From an uncultured Acidobacteriota bacterium (GTDB lineage Bacteria > Acidobacteriota > Vicinamibacteria > Vicinamibacterales > SCN-69-37): 18,820 nt of DNA. A model generated the notes under the pieces. The model had not been told where the DNA came from. It searched no databases and was given only the letters and a program-made list of their open reading frames with translations. The translations under genes were made by a program, and so were the position numbers. Positions 1 to 8,525 of this stretch are shown here, in pieces. Each line of letters opens with the position of its first letter. Within the stretch, counting starts at the first letter, position 1. The stretch is taken from assembly GCA_937880585.1 (NCBI GenBank), contig CALFMR010000039.1, positions 1-18,820 of the forward strand. The letters are read 5' to 3'.

Positions 1-1106
1 CCGAGTTGAAGCTCGTGGCGGGCGTCACCAAGACCACCAGCGGGACCGTCACCGTGCGCGGCCGTATCTCGGCGCTCATCGAGCTCGGCGCGGGTTTCCA
101 CCCGGAGATCTCTGGGCGCGAGAACGTCTTCATCAACGGCATCATGCTCGGCCTCTCTCGCCGCGAGGTGCAGGAGCGCTTCGACGAAATCGTCGACTTC
201 GCGGAGATGGCCGAGTTCATCGACGCGCCGGTGAAGACCTACTCGTCGGGCATGTACATGCGCCTCGGGTTCGCCGTCGCGGTCAACGTCAACCCGGACG
301 TGCTGCTCGTCGACGAGGTCCTCGCCGTGGGCGATGAGGGCTTCACGCACAAGTGCCTCGACAAGTTCGCCGAGTTCAAGCGCCGGAACAAGACGATCCT
401 GCTCGTCACGCACTCGCTCGGCCTCGTCGAGCGCTTCTGCGACGACGCGCTGTGGATTGACGCGGGGCAGAAGCGGACCCAGGGCGATCCGAAGCGCGTA
501 ATTGGCGCCTACGTGTCCGACGTCGAACGGCAGGAGGAGCACTTCCTCGCCACGAGCGACGCCAAGGCCCGCCACGACGTCGAGGAGGCGCCAGCCGTCG
601 AGGCCGGACCGGCCGACATCGGCGAGATCGCGGCCGACATGACCAAGGCCAGTGAAGGGCGGTGGGGATCGGGCGAAGTGCAGATCACCGACGTCACCTT
701 CACGAACAGCGCGGGCGAGACGACGCAGATCTTCCACAGCGGCGAGCCGGTCACCGTCACGATGACCGTCCGCGCGCGGCATGCCATCGACGATTTCGTC
801 TTCGGCATCGGCATCTTCAACGCGGAAGGCGTGTGCGTCTACGGCACGAACACCGACATCGAGGAGTTCCAGGCCGAGTCGCTCTCGGGCGAGGCCGTCA
901 TTGGTTTCGAGATGCCATCGGTCGATCTCGTCGAAGGGACCTACAAGCTCGACGTCGCCGTGCACAAGCTCGACGGCGCGCCGTACGACTATCACCGCCT
1001 GCTCTACACGTTCCGTATCAAGTCGCGTCTGAAGGACGTCGGTGTCTACCGCCCGAACCATCGGTGGCAGTTCTCGCCGAACGCACGGCTGCGGCTGAAG
1101 GTCTGA
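1..1106 (+). CDS. Polysaccharide ABC transporter ATP-binding protein, Wzt type (5' end missing)
   Basis: This is the ATPase of an ABC-2 type exporter that moves lipid-linked surface polysaccharide across the inner membrane. The frame is open from the left edge, so the N-terminus with Walker A lies outside; the first visible in-frame TTG at 6 is inside the domain, not a start. Visible motifs are LIELGAGFHPEISGRENVF in the Q-loop region, YSSGMYMRLGF as the ABC signature, VLLVDEVLAVGD as Walker B and LLVTHS as the H-loop. The last 150 or so residues form a separate domain of the kind that recognises the O-antigen or polysaccharide chain in Wzt (family knowledge). The gene ends 5 bp before rfaE2, which suggests co-transcription and a shared envelope-carbohydrate role. 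The fold and transporter class are secure; the exact substrate is unknown. Confidence 0.93.
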   Translation, partial: ELKLVAGVTKTTSGTVTVRGRISALIELGAGFHPEISGRENVFINGIMLGLSRREVQERFDEIVDFAEMAEFIDAPVKTYSSGMYMRLGFAVAVNVNPDVLLVDEVLAVGDEGFTHKCLDKFAEFKRRNKTILLVTHSLGLVERFCDDALWIDAGQKRTQGDPKRVIGAYVSDVERQEEHFLATSDAKARHDVEEAPAVEAGPADIGEIAADMTKASEGRWGSGEVQITDVTFTNSAGETTQIFHSGEPVTVTMTVRARHAIDDFVFGIGIFNAEGVCVYGTNTDIEEFQAESLSGEAVIGFEMPSVDLVEGTYKLDVAVHKLDGAPYDYHRLLYTFRIKSRLKDVGVYRPNHRWQFSPNARLRLKV

Positions 1107-1111
1107 CGCGC

Positions 1112-1591
1112 ATGTCCGTCCTCTCACTCGACGACGCGGCGGCGCTCGTCGACGCGCTGCGCCGTGAGGGTCGCACCGTCGTCTTCACGAATGGCGTCTT
1201 CGATCTGCTGCACCCCGGCCACGTGCGCTATTTGCAAGCCGCCCGCGCCGAGGGTGACGCGCTCATCATCGGCGTGAACTCGGACCGATCGGTCCGCGCG
1301 AACAAGGGACCCTCGCGTCCGATCACGCCCGAAGCGGAGCGAGCCGAGATCCTCGCGGCGCTCGCGTGCGTCGATGCGGTCGTGATCTTCGACGAAGAGA
1401 CGCCGGCCGCGATCATCGGCCGGCTGCAGCCGGACGTGCTGGTGAAAGGCGCTGACTGGGCCCCCGATGCGATCGTTGGTCGCGACGTGGTCGAAGCCCG
1501 AGGCGGACGAGTCGTCCGTGTGCCGGTCGAGGCGGGTTGGTCGACGTCGGCGATCGTGCAGAAGATTCAGGCGGGACGCGCGACAGGTTAG
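1112..1591 (+). CDS. rfaE2: D-glycero-beta-D-manno-heptose 1-phosphate adenylyltransferase
   Basis: This cytoplasmic enzyme transfers AMP from ATP to heptose 1-phosphate, giving ADP-heptose for LPS core or S-layer/capsule glycans. The 159-residue protein is one nucleotidyltransferase domain, the length expected for stand-alone RfaE2 rather than the bifunctional HldE. Visible are FTNGVFDLLHPGHVRYL with the catalytic HPGH at residues 34-37, GVNSDRSVR near 54-62, and the family-typical end GRVVRVPVEAGWSTSAIVQKI. The ATG at 1112 is 5 bp after the ABC ATPase stop, with a GAAGG about 10 bases upstream as a possible ribosome binding site. The stop TAG lies inside a dispersed repeat (1587-1616). The family assignment is strong. 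Confidence 0.93.
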   Translation: MSVLSLDDAAALVDALRREGRTVVFTNGVFDLLHPGHVRYLQAARAEGDALIIGVNSDRSVRANKGPSRPITPEAERAEILAALACVDAVVIFDEETPAAIIGRLQPDVLVKGADWAPDAIVGRDVVEARGGRVVRVPVEAGWSTSAIVQKIQAGRATG

Positions 1592-1616
1592 AAGTTCGAA
1601 GCCAGAAGCCAGAAGC
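1587..1616 (+). repeat. Dispersed purine-rich intergenic repeat, copy 1
   Basis: This 30-base element begins GTTAGAAGTTCGA and continues with two AGAAGCC-type steps. It sits in the convergent gap between rfaE2 and the flavoprotein gene, and its TAG is the rfaE2 stop codon. It matches copy 2 (9200-9229, opposite strand) at 28 of 30 positions by hand alignment, and copy 3 (13363-13395) more loosely. Confidence 0.8.
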
Positions 1617-1630
1617 GGGTTCCGGGTGCG

Positions 1631-2548
1631 TCACTTCCAGGATGCTTCGATTAGATCCTGATTGATCGAAAACGCGGCTTCCGCGCCTTCGGCCGCGGCG
1701 ACGACGACCCACTGCACGTCGCGTGAGGCGTCACCGGCCACATATAGGCCCGGGATGTGCGTCGTTTCGTACTTGCCGGTGCGGACGGTGCCCTTCTCGT
1801 TGAACTGGCAGCCGAGCTTCTCGGCGAGCGGCGAGCAGGGGTGCTGGCCCGTCGTGAAGAACATCGCACGTCGCGCGATCGGCTCGCCGGTGGTGAAGAC
1901 GATGCGCTCGAGCCGACCGTCCTGGCCCTCGAGCCGCGCGATCTTTTCCTCGCGCACGGCAATGCCGTTGCGCGCGAGTTTGTCGCGCTGGCCGGCATCG
2001 AGCTGGCACGCGCCGTCGCTGCAGAGCACGATGTCGCTGGACCAGCCGGTCAGCTCGAGCGACAGACCGAACCCGCGGCGGCTGCAGCCGTAGACGGCGA
2101 GCGGCTGCCCGCGCAGCTCCCAGCCGTCGCAGTACGGGCAGTGGAACACGCTGTGGCCGTAGAGCTCGGCGAGACCGGGCACGTCGGGCACGTTGTCGGC
2201 CACGCCCGTGGCGAGGAGCAGCTTGCGCGCGGTGAACGTTCGCGCATCGGCCAGCGTGACGGAAAAACCGTCCGCGCCGACCTGTGTCGCATCGACGACC
2301 TCGGCGTGCTCGAGACGCACCGTGTCGTACCGCGCGAGATCGCCGCGCGCCGCGGCACGGAACTCGACCGGCGTGATGCCGTCGCGCGACAGGAAGCCGT
2401 GCATGTGCGCGGTCGCGCGGTTGCGCGGCTGGCCGTGATCGAAGACGAGCACGCGCCGGCACGCGCGCCCCAGCACGAGCGCCGCGCTCAGCCCGGCCGG
2501 ACCGGCACCGACGATGATGACGTCGGCATCGAAGTGGGGGAGTGTCAC
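1631..2548 (-). CDS. Thioredoxin-reductase-like NAD(P)/FAD-dependent oxidoreductase
   Basis: A soluble flavoprotein of the TrxB superfamily, predicted to pass electrons from a nicotinamide or other donor via FAD to a redox-active disulfide. Numbering is from the GTG at 2548 (305 residues). DADVIIVGAGPAG at residues 7-19 is the FAD Rossmann motif, LLATGVADNVPDVPG near 111-125 is the second FAD contact, and HCPYCDGWE carries the CxxC at C137/C140. IPGLYVAGDASRD near the C-terminus is the terminal FAD motif. The expected NADPH-binding GxGxxA/G appears as AVYGCSRRG, which is unusual. An in-frame start at 2587 would add 13 mostly arginine residues and looks artefactual. The gene is convergent with rfaE2 and divergent from mfd. 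It belongs to the CPYC-DGWE/HGYE branch rather than classical TrxB, so thioredoxin may not be the substrate. Confidence 0.88.
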   Translation of the reverse strand: MTLPHFDADVIIVGAGPAGLSAALVLGRACRRVLVFDHGQPRNRATAHMHGFLSRDGITPVEFRAAARGDLARYDTVRLEHAEVVDATQVGADGFSVTLADARTFTARKLLLATGVADNVPDVPGLAELYGHSVFHCPYCDGWELRGQPLAVYGCSRRGFGLSLELTGWSSDIVLCSDGACQLDAGQRDKLARNGIAVREEKIARLEGQDGRLERIVFTTGEPIARRAMFFTTGQHPCSPLAEKLGCQFNEKGTVRTGKYETTHIPGLYVAGDASRDVQWVVVAAAEGAEAAFSINQDLIEASWK

Positions 2549-2632
2549 GGAAGCACCGCGTCTCCGGCGCCGCGGACGCCTCGCCACGCCGGCGCGGGTT
2601 GGGCGGGAGCAGGGGATTCAGACTAGCATGAG

Positions 2633-2683
2633 ATGAAAGGATTCAAAGGGTCGGCCGCGCGCTCGGTCGATCCGCTGCTGTGA
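2633..2683 (+). other. Short upstream ORF overlapping the mfd start (tentative)
   Basis: A 16-codon ATG-initiated frame (MKGFKGSAARSVDPLL) ends in a TGA that overlaps the GTG start of mfd as GTGA. The mfd start has no visible Shine-Dalgarno sequence, so termination-reinitiation is conceivable. There is no independent evidence that it is translated. Confidence 0.2.
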
Positions 2684-5600
2684 TCGGCGCCGCTACCTCT
2701 CTCGCCTTTCGATCGCTCCTCAAGTCCACGGCCTCGCGCGCCGGCCTCGGCCGGGCGGGACGCCGCGTCACGGGCCTCACGCCGGCCGCGGCCGCGCTGC
2801 ATGCGGCGCTCGTCGCCGCCGATGGCCCCGTGTGCCTCGTCGTGCCGACCGACACGGCTGTCGACGAGATGACGTCCGACGCGCGGTCGTTCCTCGCCGC
2901 GCTCGAAGGCCTCTCCGATCACGACGCGGCCGAGGCCGTCCTGCCGCTGCCGTCGCAGGAAGTCGATCCGTACCGCAGCCTCGCGCCGCACCTGCAGATT
3001 GCGTCCGCCCGCGCCCGTGCGCTCTTCGCCCTCGCGTCCGGGCGCGCACGGCTCATCGTCGCTTCCGCCCGCGCGCTGTTGCCGCGCGCGAGCGACCCGG
3101 CGCGGCTCGCGGCCGCTGGATTCACGATCGCGCCCGGCGACGAGATCGCGCCCGCCGATCTTGGCGAGCGCCTCGCCTTTGCCGGCTTCTCGCCGGAGGA
3201 TCCCGTCGATCAGGCCGGCGAGTTCTGCGTGCGGGGCGGCGTTGTCGATTTCTATCCGGCTTCGGAGGAGTACCCGCTTCGTCTCGAGTTCATCGGCGAC
3301 ATCATCGAGTCGCTCCGCCGCTACGACGGCGCGACGCAGCGGTCGCTCACCGCCGTCGATCGTGTCGTCGTCAGCCCGCAACGCGAGCAGTTGCCTGACG
3401 CGGGCGACGACCCGGCGGCGCTCGATCGATCGGCGACGGTCATCGACTACGTCCGCCGCGCCGGCGCGACCGTCCTCGTCTACGAGATCGACGACATCGA
3501 GGAGCGCGGGGCCTCGCTCGAGCGGCAGTGGCGCGCGTCGGCGGCCGAGATGGAGGGACGCGGGCGCACGGTGCCGGCCTACGAATCCATTGCCACGCCG
3601 TGGGAGACGCTGGCCGGATGGTTGGCCGGCGCGCACCGCATCAGCCAGCTCGCGATTGAGGAAGGCGATGGCGCGGCCCATATCGCGACGTCGCCGTCGC
3701 TCGCCTACCACGGCCGCATCGGCGAGTGGGTCGAAGAGATTCGTCGCGCGCGAACGCGAGGCGACGCGGTCGTGTTCATGGCCGCGACGCCCGGCCGTGC
3801 CGAACGAACCATCGAGCTGCTCGCCGACTACGAGGTCCACGCGCGCGCGATGGCGGCGGCCGAGGATCTCACCCGTACGGCCGTGCTCGTGACGACCGGT
3901 CGTCTCTCGCATGGATTCCACCTGCCGGGCGGATCGCTCGTGCTCTTTTCGGAGACCGACGTCTTCGAGGAAGAGCGACGCGCATACGAACGGCACCGGA
4001 CGTCGACCAAGACGTTCATCTCGGACTTCCGCGATCTCGCGGTCGGCGACCTCGTCGTCCACGTCGACAACGGCATCGGCCGGTTCGTCGGGTTGAGGCG
4101 ACTGGCCGTCGCACCCGGACAGCCCGCGCAGGAGTTCATGGAGCTGCGCTACGCGGGCGAGGACAAACTATTCGTCCCGCTCGAACGACTGGACCTCGTC
4201 CAGAAGTACACCGGCGGCGCCGCGCCGGCGCTCGACAAGCTCGGCGGCACGACGTGGGAGAAGGCGAAGACGCGCGTCAAGAAGGCGATGCGCGACATGG
4301 CGGAGGAGCTCTTGAAGCTCTACGCCGCGCGCAAGGCGGTCGCGGGTCACGCGTTCAGTCCCGATTCGCACTGGCAGCAGGAATTCGCCGACGCGTTCGA
4401 GTACGACCTGACGCCCGATCAGCAGGCCGCCATTACCGACATCGCGCGCGACATGGAATCGCCGACGCCGATGGACCGGCTGCTCTGCGGCGACGTCGGC
4501 TACGGCAAGACGGAAGTCGCTATGCGCGCTGCGTTCAAGGCGATCGTCGACGGCAAGCAGGTCGCGTTCCTCGCGCCGACGACGGTGCTGGCGTTTCAAC
4601 ACGAGCGCACGCTCCGCAATCGCTTCGCCGGGTTTCCCGTCCGGATCGAGATGATCAGCCGCTTCCGCACGAAGCAGGAACAAGCGGACATCATCGCCGC
4701 GCTCCGTGCCGGCCAGGTCGACGTCATCGTCGGCACGCACCGTCTGCTGTCGAAGGACGTTGCCTTCCGCGATCTCGGCCTGCTCGTCGTCGACGAGGAG
4801 CAGCGGTTCGGCGTCGGGCACAAGGAGCGCATCAAGCAGATCCGCAAGCGGGTCGACGTGCTGACGATGACGGCGACGCCTATTCCGCGGACGCTGAACA
4901 TGTCGCTCGTCGGCATCCGCGACATGTCGGTCATCGAGACGCCGCCGCGCGATCGGCTCGCGATCCAGACGCAGGTCGTGAAGTTCGAGACGGACGTCAT
5001 CGGGCGCGCGGTCCGCACCGAGCTCGAACGTGGCGGGCAGGTGTACTTCGTCCACAACCGCGTCGAGTCGATCTACTCGATGGCCAACCTCGTCACACGT
5101 CTCGTGCCGGAAGCGAAAGTCGCCGTCGGCCACGGGCAGATGGGGGAGCACGAGCTCGAGAAGGTGATGATCGACTTCGTCGCGCGCAAGTTCGACGTCC
5201 TCGTCGCGACGACCATCGTCGAAAATGGCCTCGACATCCCGAACGCCAACACGATCGTGATCAATCGCGCGGATCGTTACGGGCTCGCGCAGTTGTATCA
5301 GTTGCGCGGCCGCGTCGGCCGATCGGACCGGCGCGCGTACGCCTATCTCCTGATTCCGGCCGAGACGACGCTGTCGCCGGTTGCGCGGCGCCGGCTCGCG
5401 GCGATTCGCGAGTTCAGCGACCTCGGCAGCGGCTTCCGCGTCGCCGCGCTCGACCTCGAGATTCGCGGCGCCGGCAACCTGCTCGGCGGGCAGCAGAGCG
5501 GCCAGATCGAGGCCGTCGGCTTCGACATGTACCTGCAGCTCCTCGAGCAGACGGTCCGTGAGCTCAAGGGCGAGGATCTCGAGGACGAGCGGCGCGCCGC

Positions 5601-6219
5601 GGTCAACCTGCGCGTGGACCTGCGGGTCGACGCGAGCTACGTGCCCGACATGAACCAGCGGCTGACGGTCTACCGCCGTCTCGCAAGCGCACGGAGTCTC
5701 GACGAGATCGCCGCCCTCCTCGAGGAAATGCGGGACCGGTACGGCACGCCGCCGGCCTCGGTCGAGAACCTGGCGCAGTACGCACGCATCCGGCTCACGG
5801 CGGACCGGATCGGTCTCGAGACCCTCGACCGCGAAGGCGCGACGCTCGTCCTAAAGTTCAGGCCGGACGCCAAGGTGGATCCCGTGCTGCTCGCCCAGCT
5901 CGTCGAGGCGCGCGGCGACCTCGTGCTCTTGCCGCCGGCCGTGCTGCGGCTCGACTTGAGCCGTCCGGAGACCGTGCGTCGCGACGTCGCGAAGCCGGCC
6001 GCGCCGCGGGGCGCGCGGCTCGTCAAGGGGCCGCGAGCGACGGCCGCCGACCCGACGCCATCCTGGTGGACGGCGCGGGCGAAAGCCGCCGTGGAACCGG
6101 GGTTCACCAAGACCGAGATCTTGGCGGAAACGCCGCCCGATCCGAGTCAGCCGGGTGGCCTGTTCGAGCGGCTGGGCGCGCTCCTCGATCAGTTGAGCCG
6201 ATCGATGGTGACGGGCTAA
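2680..6219 (+). CDS. mfd: Transcription-repair coupling factor Mfd
   Basis: Mfd is a DNA translocase that binds RNA polymerase stalled at lesions, pushes it off and recruits UvrA, starting transcription-coupled nucleotide-excision repair. The 1179-residue length is typical. The N-terminal third is the UvrB-like module (for example the LPLPSQEVDPYRSLAP stretch). A CarD-like RNA-polymerase-interacting domain begins near residue 450 (DLAVGDLVVHVDNGIGRF). The helicase core follows: Walker A GDVGYGKT at 604-611, VVDEEQRFG with DEEQ at 705-708, TMTATPIPRTLNMS, and LRGRVGRSDRRAYAYLL. The TRCF C-terminal domain follows from about residue 960. The start is GTG 2680; an in-frame stop at 2629 and no other usual start codon between leave no real alternative. 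It heads an apparent operon with the PPIase and dus genes. Confidence 0.97.
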   Translation: MIGAATSLAFRSLLKSTASRAGLGRAGRRVTGLTPAAAALHAALVAADGPVCLVVPTDTAVDEMTSDARSFLAALEGLSDHDAAEAVLPLPSQEVDPYRSLAPHLQIASARARALFALASGRARLIVASARALLPRASDPARLAAAGFTIAPGDEIAPADLGERLAFAGFSPEDPVDQAGEFCVRGGVVDFYPASEEYPLRLEFIGDIIESLRRYDGATQRSLTAVDRVVVSPQREQLPDAGDDPAALDRSATVIDYVRRAGATVLVYEIDDIEERGASLERQWRASAAEMEGRGRTVPAYESIATPWETLAGWLAGAHRISQLAIEEGDGAAHIATSPSLAYHGRIGEWVEEIRRARTRGDAVVFMAATPGRAERTIELLADYEVHARAMAAAEDLTRTAVLVTTGRLSHGFHLPGGSLVLFSETDVFEEERRAYERHRTSTKTFISDFRDLAVGDLVVHVDNGIGRFVGLRRLAVAPGQPAQEFMELRYAGEDKLFVPLERLDLVQKYTGGAAPALDKLGGTTWEKAKTRVKKAMRDMAEELLKLYAARKAVAGHAFSPDSHWQQEFADAFEYDLTPDQQAAITDIARDMESPTPMDRLLCGDVGYGKTEVAMRAAFKAIVDGKQVAFLAPTTVLAFQHERTLRNRFAGFPVRIEMISRFRTKQEQADIIAALRAGQVDVIVGTHRLLSKDVAFRDLGLLVVDEEQRFGVGHKERIKQIRKRVDVLTMTATPIPRTLNMSLVGIRDMSVIETPPRDRLAIQTQVVKFETDVIGRAVRTELERGGQVYFVHNRVESIYSMANLVTRLVPEAKVAVGHGQMGEHELEKVMIDFVARKFDVLVATTIVENGLDIPNANTIVINRADRYGLAQLYQLRGRVGRSDRRAYAYLLIPAETTLSPVARRRLAAIREFSDLGSGFRVAALDLEIRGAGNLLGGQQSGQIEAVGFDMYLQLLEQTVRELKGEDLEDERRAAVNLRVDLRVDASYVPDMNQRLTVYRRLASARSLDEIAALLEEMRDRYGTPPASVENLAQYARIRLTADRIGLETLDREGATLVLKFRPDAKVDPVLLAQLVEARGDLVLLPPAVLRLDLSRPETVRRDVAKPAAPRGARLVKGPRATAADPTPSWWTARAKAAVEPGFTKTEILAETPPDPSQPGGLFERLGALLDQLSRSMVTG

Positions 6220-6220
6220 C

Positions 6221-6268
6221 ATGTTGATTTGCCAAAACTTGCGGCGCGGCCGCGGGGTGTTCCTGTGA
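6221..6268 (+). other. Short ORF bridging the mfd stop and the PPIase start (tentative)
   Basis: One base after the mfd TAA an ATG opens a 15-codon frame (MLICQNLRRGRGVFL) whose TGA overlaps the ATG of the next gene (TGATG). The arrangement would let ribosomes reinitiate stepwise from mfd to the PPIase gene. It could be chance in a 48-bp gap; translation is not shown. Confidence 0.2.
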
Positions 6269-7383
6269 TGAAGCATTGGTCTCTCGCGTTCGTCGTCGCG
6301 GCGATGGTCGCCGCGCCTCAGGCGATCGCCGCCGAAGCGGGTCAGAGCACGATCCTCGAGCGCATCCTCGTGCGCGTGAACGGCGAGGTCTTCACGCAGT
6401 CGCAGCTCACCGACCGGCAGATTAGCGCCTTGCGCGAAGACAACCGCCAGGTGGCCGATCCCAAGGCGCTCGAAGACGACGCGACGCTGCGCAACGCGCT
6501 GAACGAGATCACGCCGCGCATTCTGGTGCAGGCCGTTGACGAGTTGCTGCTCGTGCAGCGTGCGCGCGAGCTCAATGCGCAGTTCACCGACGCGGACTTC
6601 AAAGACGCGCTCGACAGCATCAAGAAGGACAACCATCTCGACGACAAGGCCTTCGACAAGGCGCTGGCCGACGAGGGGATGACGCTCGACGAGCTCCGGA
6701 CGAACCTCGAGCGCGCCGCCCTCATCCGCGCCGTCCAGAACGAGGAGATCTATCCGCACATGACCGTCACCGAGGAGGAGCTGCGGCAGTACTACGCGGC
6801 CCACAATGACGAGTTCATGACGCCGGCGACGGTCACCCTCCGCGAGCTGCTCGTGACCGTTCCCAATCGGACGCAGAGCGGCCAAAGCCTGTTCAGCGTC
6901 GGCGATGACAACGCCGCGCGGACGAAGATTGCGGCCTTGCGCGATCGCGCCGTGAAGGGCGAGGACTTCGAGAAGCTCGTGCGCGAAGCCTCCGAGGCGC
7001 CGACCAAGGATCAGGGCGGCCTCATCGGCCCGGTCAAGACCGACGACCTCAATCCGGCCCTGAAGGACGTGCTCGACAAGATGAAGCCCGGCGACGTGAG
7101 CCAACCGATTCGCGTGCCGACCGGCTACCAGATCCTGAAGCTCGAAGCGCGCGATGCGCCCACGCTTCAGCCGTTCGCCGACGTCCACGATCAGATCGAA
7201 CAGCATGTCCGGAGCGCGCGCCTCGGCGGCGAAACCGAGAAGCTGCTGACGCGGCTGCGGCAGCAGGCGGTCATCGAGTGGAAGGATCAGACGTTCAAGG
7301 ACGCCTACGAGAAAGAGCTCGCCAAGGAAACGGCCGACGCGGCCGCGGCGGCCGCCGCCCCCGTGAACGTCGCCGCCAAGTAG
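6268..7383 (+). CDS. Periplasmic peptidyl-prolyl cis-trans isomerase/chaperone, SurA/PpiC type
   Basis: Predicted to help exported proteins fold by isomerising X-Pro bonds and holding unfolded outer-membrane or periplasmic chains. From ATG 6268 the protein has 371 residues and starts with a clear signal peptide (MKHWSLAFVVAAMVAAPQAIA, likely cleavage before AEAGQ). A SurA-like N-terminal helical domain follows (ILVRVNGEVFTQSQL and the predicted helices after it). A single parvulin domain lies at about residues 184-290 (TVTLRELLVTV; KDQGGLIGPV; MKPGDVSQPIRVPTGYQILKL). SurA of E. coli has two parvulin domains; this protein has one. The tail is Ala-rich. An upstream in-frame TTG at 6229 would bury the signal peptide; GGGGTG before the ATG supports 6268. 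It lies between mfd and the dus gene, same strand. Confidence 0.9.
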   Translation: MKHWSLAFVVAAMVAAPQAIAAEAGQSTILERILVRVNGEVFTQSQLTDRQISALREDNRQVADPKALEDDATLRNALNEITPRILVQAVDELLLVQRARELNAQFTDADFKDALDSIKKDNHLDDKAFDKALADEGMTLDELRTNLERAALIRAVQNEEIYPHMTVTEEELRQYYAAHNDEFMTPATVTLRELLVTVPNRTQSGQSLFSVGDDNAARTKIAALRDRAVKGEDFEKLVREASEAPTKDQGGLIGPVKTDDLNPALKDVLDKMKPGDVSQPIRVPTGYQILKLEARDAPTLQPFADVHDQIEQHVRSARLGGETEKLLTRLRQQAVIEWKDQTFKDAYEKELAKETADAAAAAAAPVNVAAK

Positions 7384-7388
7384 CGTCC

Positions 7389-8441
7389 ATGAAAATCGGC
7401 ACGCTTCAGCTCGACCACCCGGTCGCGCTCGCGCCCATGGCGGGCATGACCGACACGGCCTTCCGCCGGCTCGTGAAGCGCAAGGGCGGCTGCGGCCTGG
7501 TCGTCACCGAGATGGTCAGCTCGGAAGGCTTGGTGCGCGGCATCGACCGCACGCTCGAGTACGCCGAGTACACCGAGGAAGAACGGCCCGTCTCAATCCA
7601 GATCTTCGGCGGCGATCCGGCCGTCATGGCCGACGCGGCCGAGATCGTCCAGGGCATGGGCGCTGACATCGTCGACATCAACATGGGATGCCCGGTGCCG
7701 AAGATCGCGAAGCACCACGCCGGGTGCAGCCTGATGCGCGACCCGGCGCATGCCGCGTCCGTCGTCCGCGCGATGACCGATCGCGTGCGCATCCCGGTCA
7801 CCGTGAAGATGCGCGCCGGCTGGAACGAGCACGAGATGAACGCGCCGACGCTCGCGAAGATGGTGGCCGATGCCGGCGCGGCGGCGGTTGCCGTCCACGG
7901 GCGGACGGCGGCGCAGTCCTACAAAGGCGAAGCGGACTGGACGTTCATTGGCGGCGTGGCGAACGCCGTGGACATTCCGGTGTTCGGATCGGGCGACTGC
8001 GTCGAAGCCGGACACGTCGTCGACAGGCTGCGCGACTCCGGTGTGAGCGGCGTGCTCGTGGGCCGCGGCGCGCTGCGCAACCCGTGGATCTTCGCGCAGG
8101 CAGCCGACGCGACGCACGGCGGTGCCGTGCGTGAGGTTTCGGCCGAGGAACGCGGCCGCTTCCTGCTCGAGTACATCGAGCTGCTGTTGAATGAACGCGT
8201 TGGCGAGCAGCGCGGCTTCCGCCACGCCGCGCCCGGCGCGGAGACGTCGGCGCCCGCTCCCGCACGCGGACGTGAGCGTTGGGTCATCAACAAGATCCGT
8301 GCGCTCGGCTCGTGGTACACGAAAGGCCTGATCGGCGGGTCCGAGCTCCGGACGACGATCAACGCCACCGAGTCAATCGATGCCCTGCGCGACACCATCC
8401 GCACGTTCTTCAGCGTGAGCGAGGAACTCGTCGCGGGCTGA
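7389..8441 (+). CDS. dusB: tRNA-dihydrouridine synthase, DusB type
   Basis: This FMN- and NADPH-dependent enzyme reduces uridine to dihydrouridine in tRNA. The 350-residue protein starts with the family opening VALAPMAGMTDTAFRRL and carries TEMVSSEGLV, VSIQIFGGDP and VDINMGCPVPKI. The catalytic cysteine is C101, followed by VTVKMRAGW, AVAVHGRTAAQSYKGEADW and GVLVGRGALRNPWIF. The C-terminal helical RNA-binding domain is present, with a short Ala/Pro/Arg-rich insertion around residues 278-296. ATG 7389 is 5 bp after the PPIase stop, so it is very likely co-transcribed with mfd and the PPIase gene. Dus identity is secure; the B-subfamily label rests on the GCPVPKI context. Confidence 0.93.
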   Translation: MKIGTLQLDHPVALAPMAGMTDTAFRRLVKRKGGCGLVVTEMVSSEGLVRGIDRTLEYAEYTEEERPVSIQIFGGDPAVMADAAEIVQGMGADIVDINMGCPVPKIAKHHAGCSLMRDPAHAASVVRAMTDRVRIPVTVKMRAGWNEHEMNAPTLAKMVADAGAAAVAVHGRTAAQSYKGEADWTFIGGVANAVDIPVFGSGDCVEAGHVVDRLRDSGVSGVLVGRGALRNPWIFAQAADATHGGAVREVSAEERGRFLLEYIELLLNERVGEQRGFRHAAPGAETSAPAPARGRERWVINKIRALGSWYTKGLIGGSELRTTINATESIDALRDTIRTFFSVSEELVAG

Positions 8442-8487
8442 GCCCTGCTGCGGCCAACGAGGCACTCGGTCGCGCTCTCGGGCGCAT

Positions 8488-8516
8488 TTGCTGCATGCCA
8501 TCAGTCATGCCATCAT
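8488..8516 (+). promoter_or_regulatory. Possible promoter of the vapBC pair
   Basis: TTGCTG at 8488-8493 and CATCAT at 8511-8516 are separated by 17 bp and resemble weak sigma-70 -35 and -10 boxes (3/6 and 4/6 matches). Transcription would begin near 8523, the antitoxin ATG itself, so the message could be leaderless. The boxes overlap the palindromic operator, fitting repression by the antitoxin. This is by eye and tentative. Confidence 0.3.
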
Positions 8517-8525
8517 GATGGCATG
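8494..8525. promoter_or_regulatory. Palindromic operator at the antitoxin start
   Basis: CATGCCATCA occurs at 8494-8503 and again at 8506-8515, followed at once by its reverse complement TGATGGCATG at 8516-8525. The last two form a 20-bp perfect palindrome, and the first copy is a third half-site one helical turn (12 bp) upstream. The array covers the putative -10 and the ATG at 8523. Ribbon-helix-helix antitoxins commonly repress their own promoter by binding such sites as tandem dimers (established knowledge), so this is probably the autoregulatory operator. Confidence 0.7.

Noticed and set aside
1662..2626. Plus-strand frames opposite the flavoprotein gene
   Set aside because: Motif-free shadows of a gene with clear FAD and CxxC motifs on the other strand.
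2623..4062. Long minus-strand open frame (479 codons) opposite mfd, with others at 4168-5151 and 5851-7206
   Set aside because: Arg/Glu/Asp/Ala-dominated products with no motif, exactly opposite a well-supported mfd and PPIase; typical antisense frames in GC-rich DNA.
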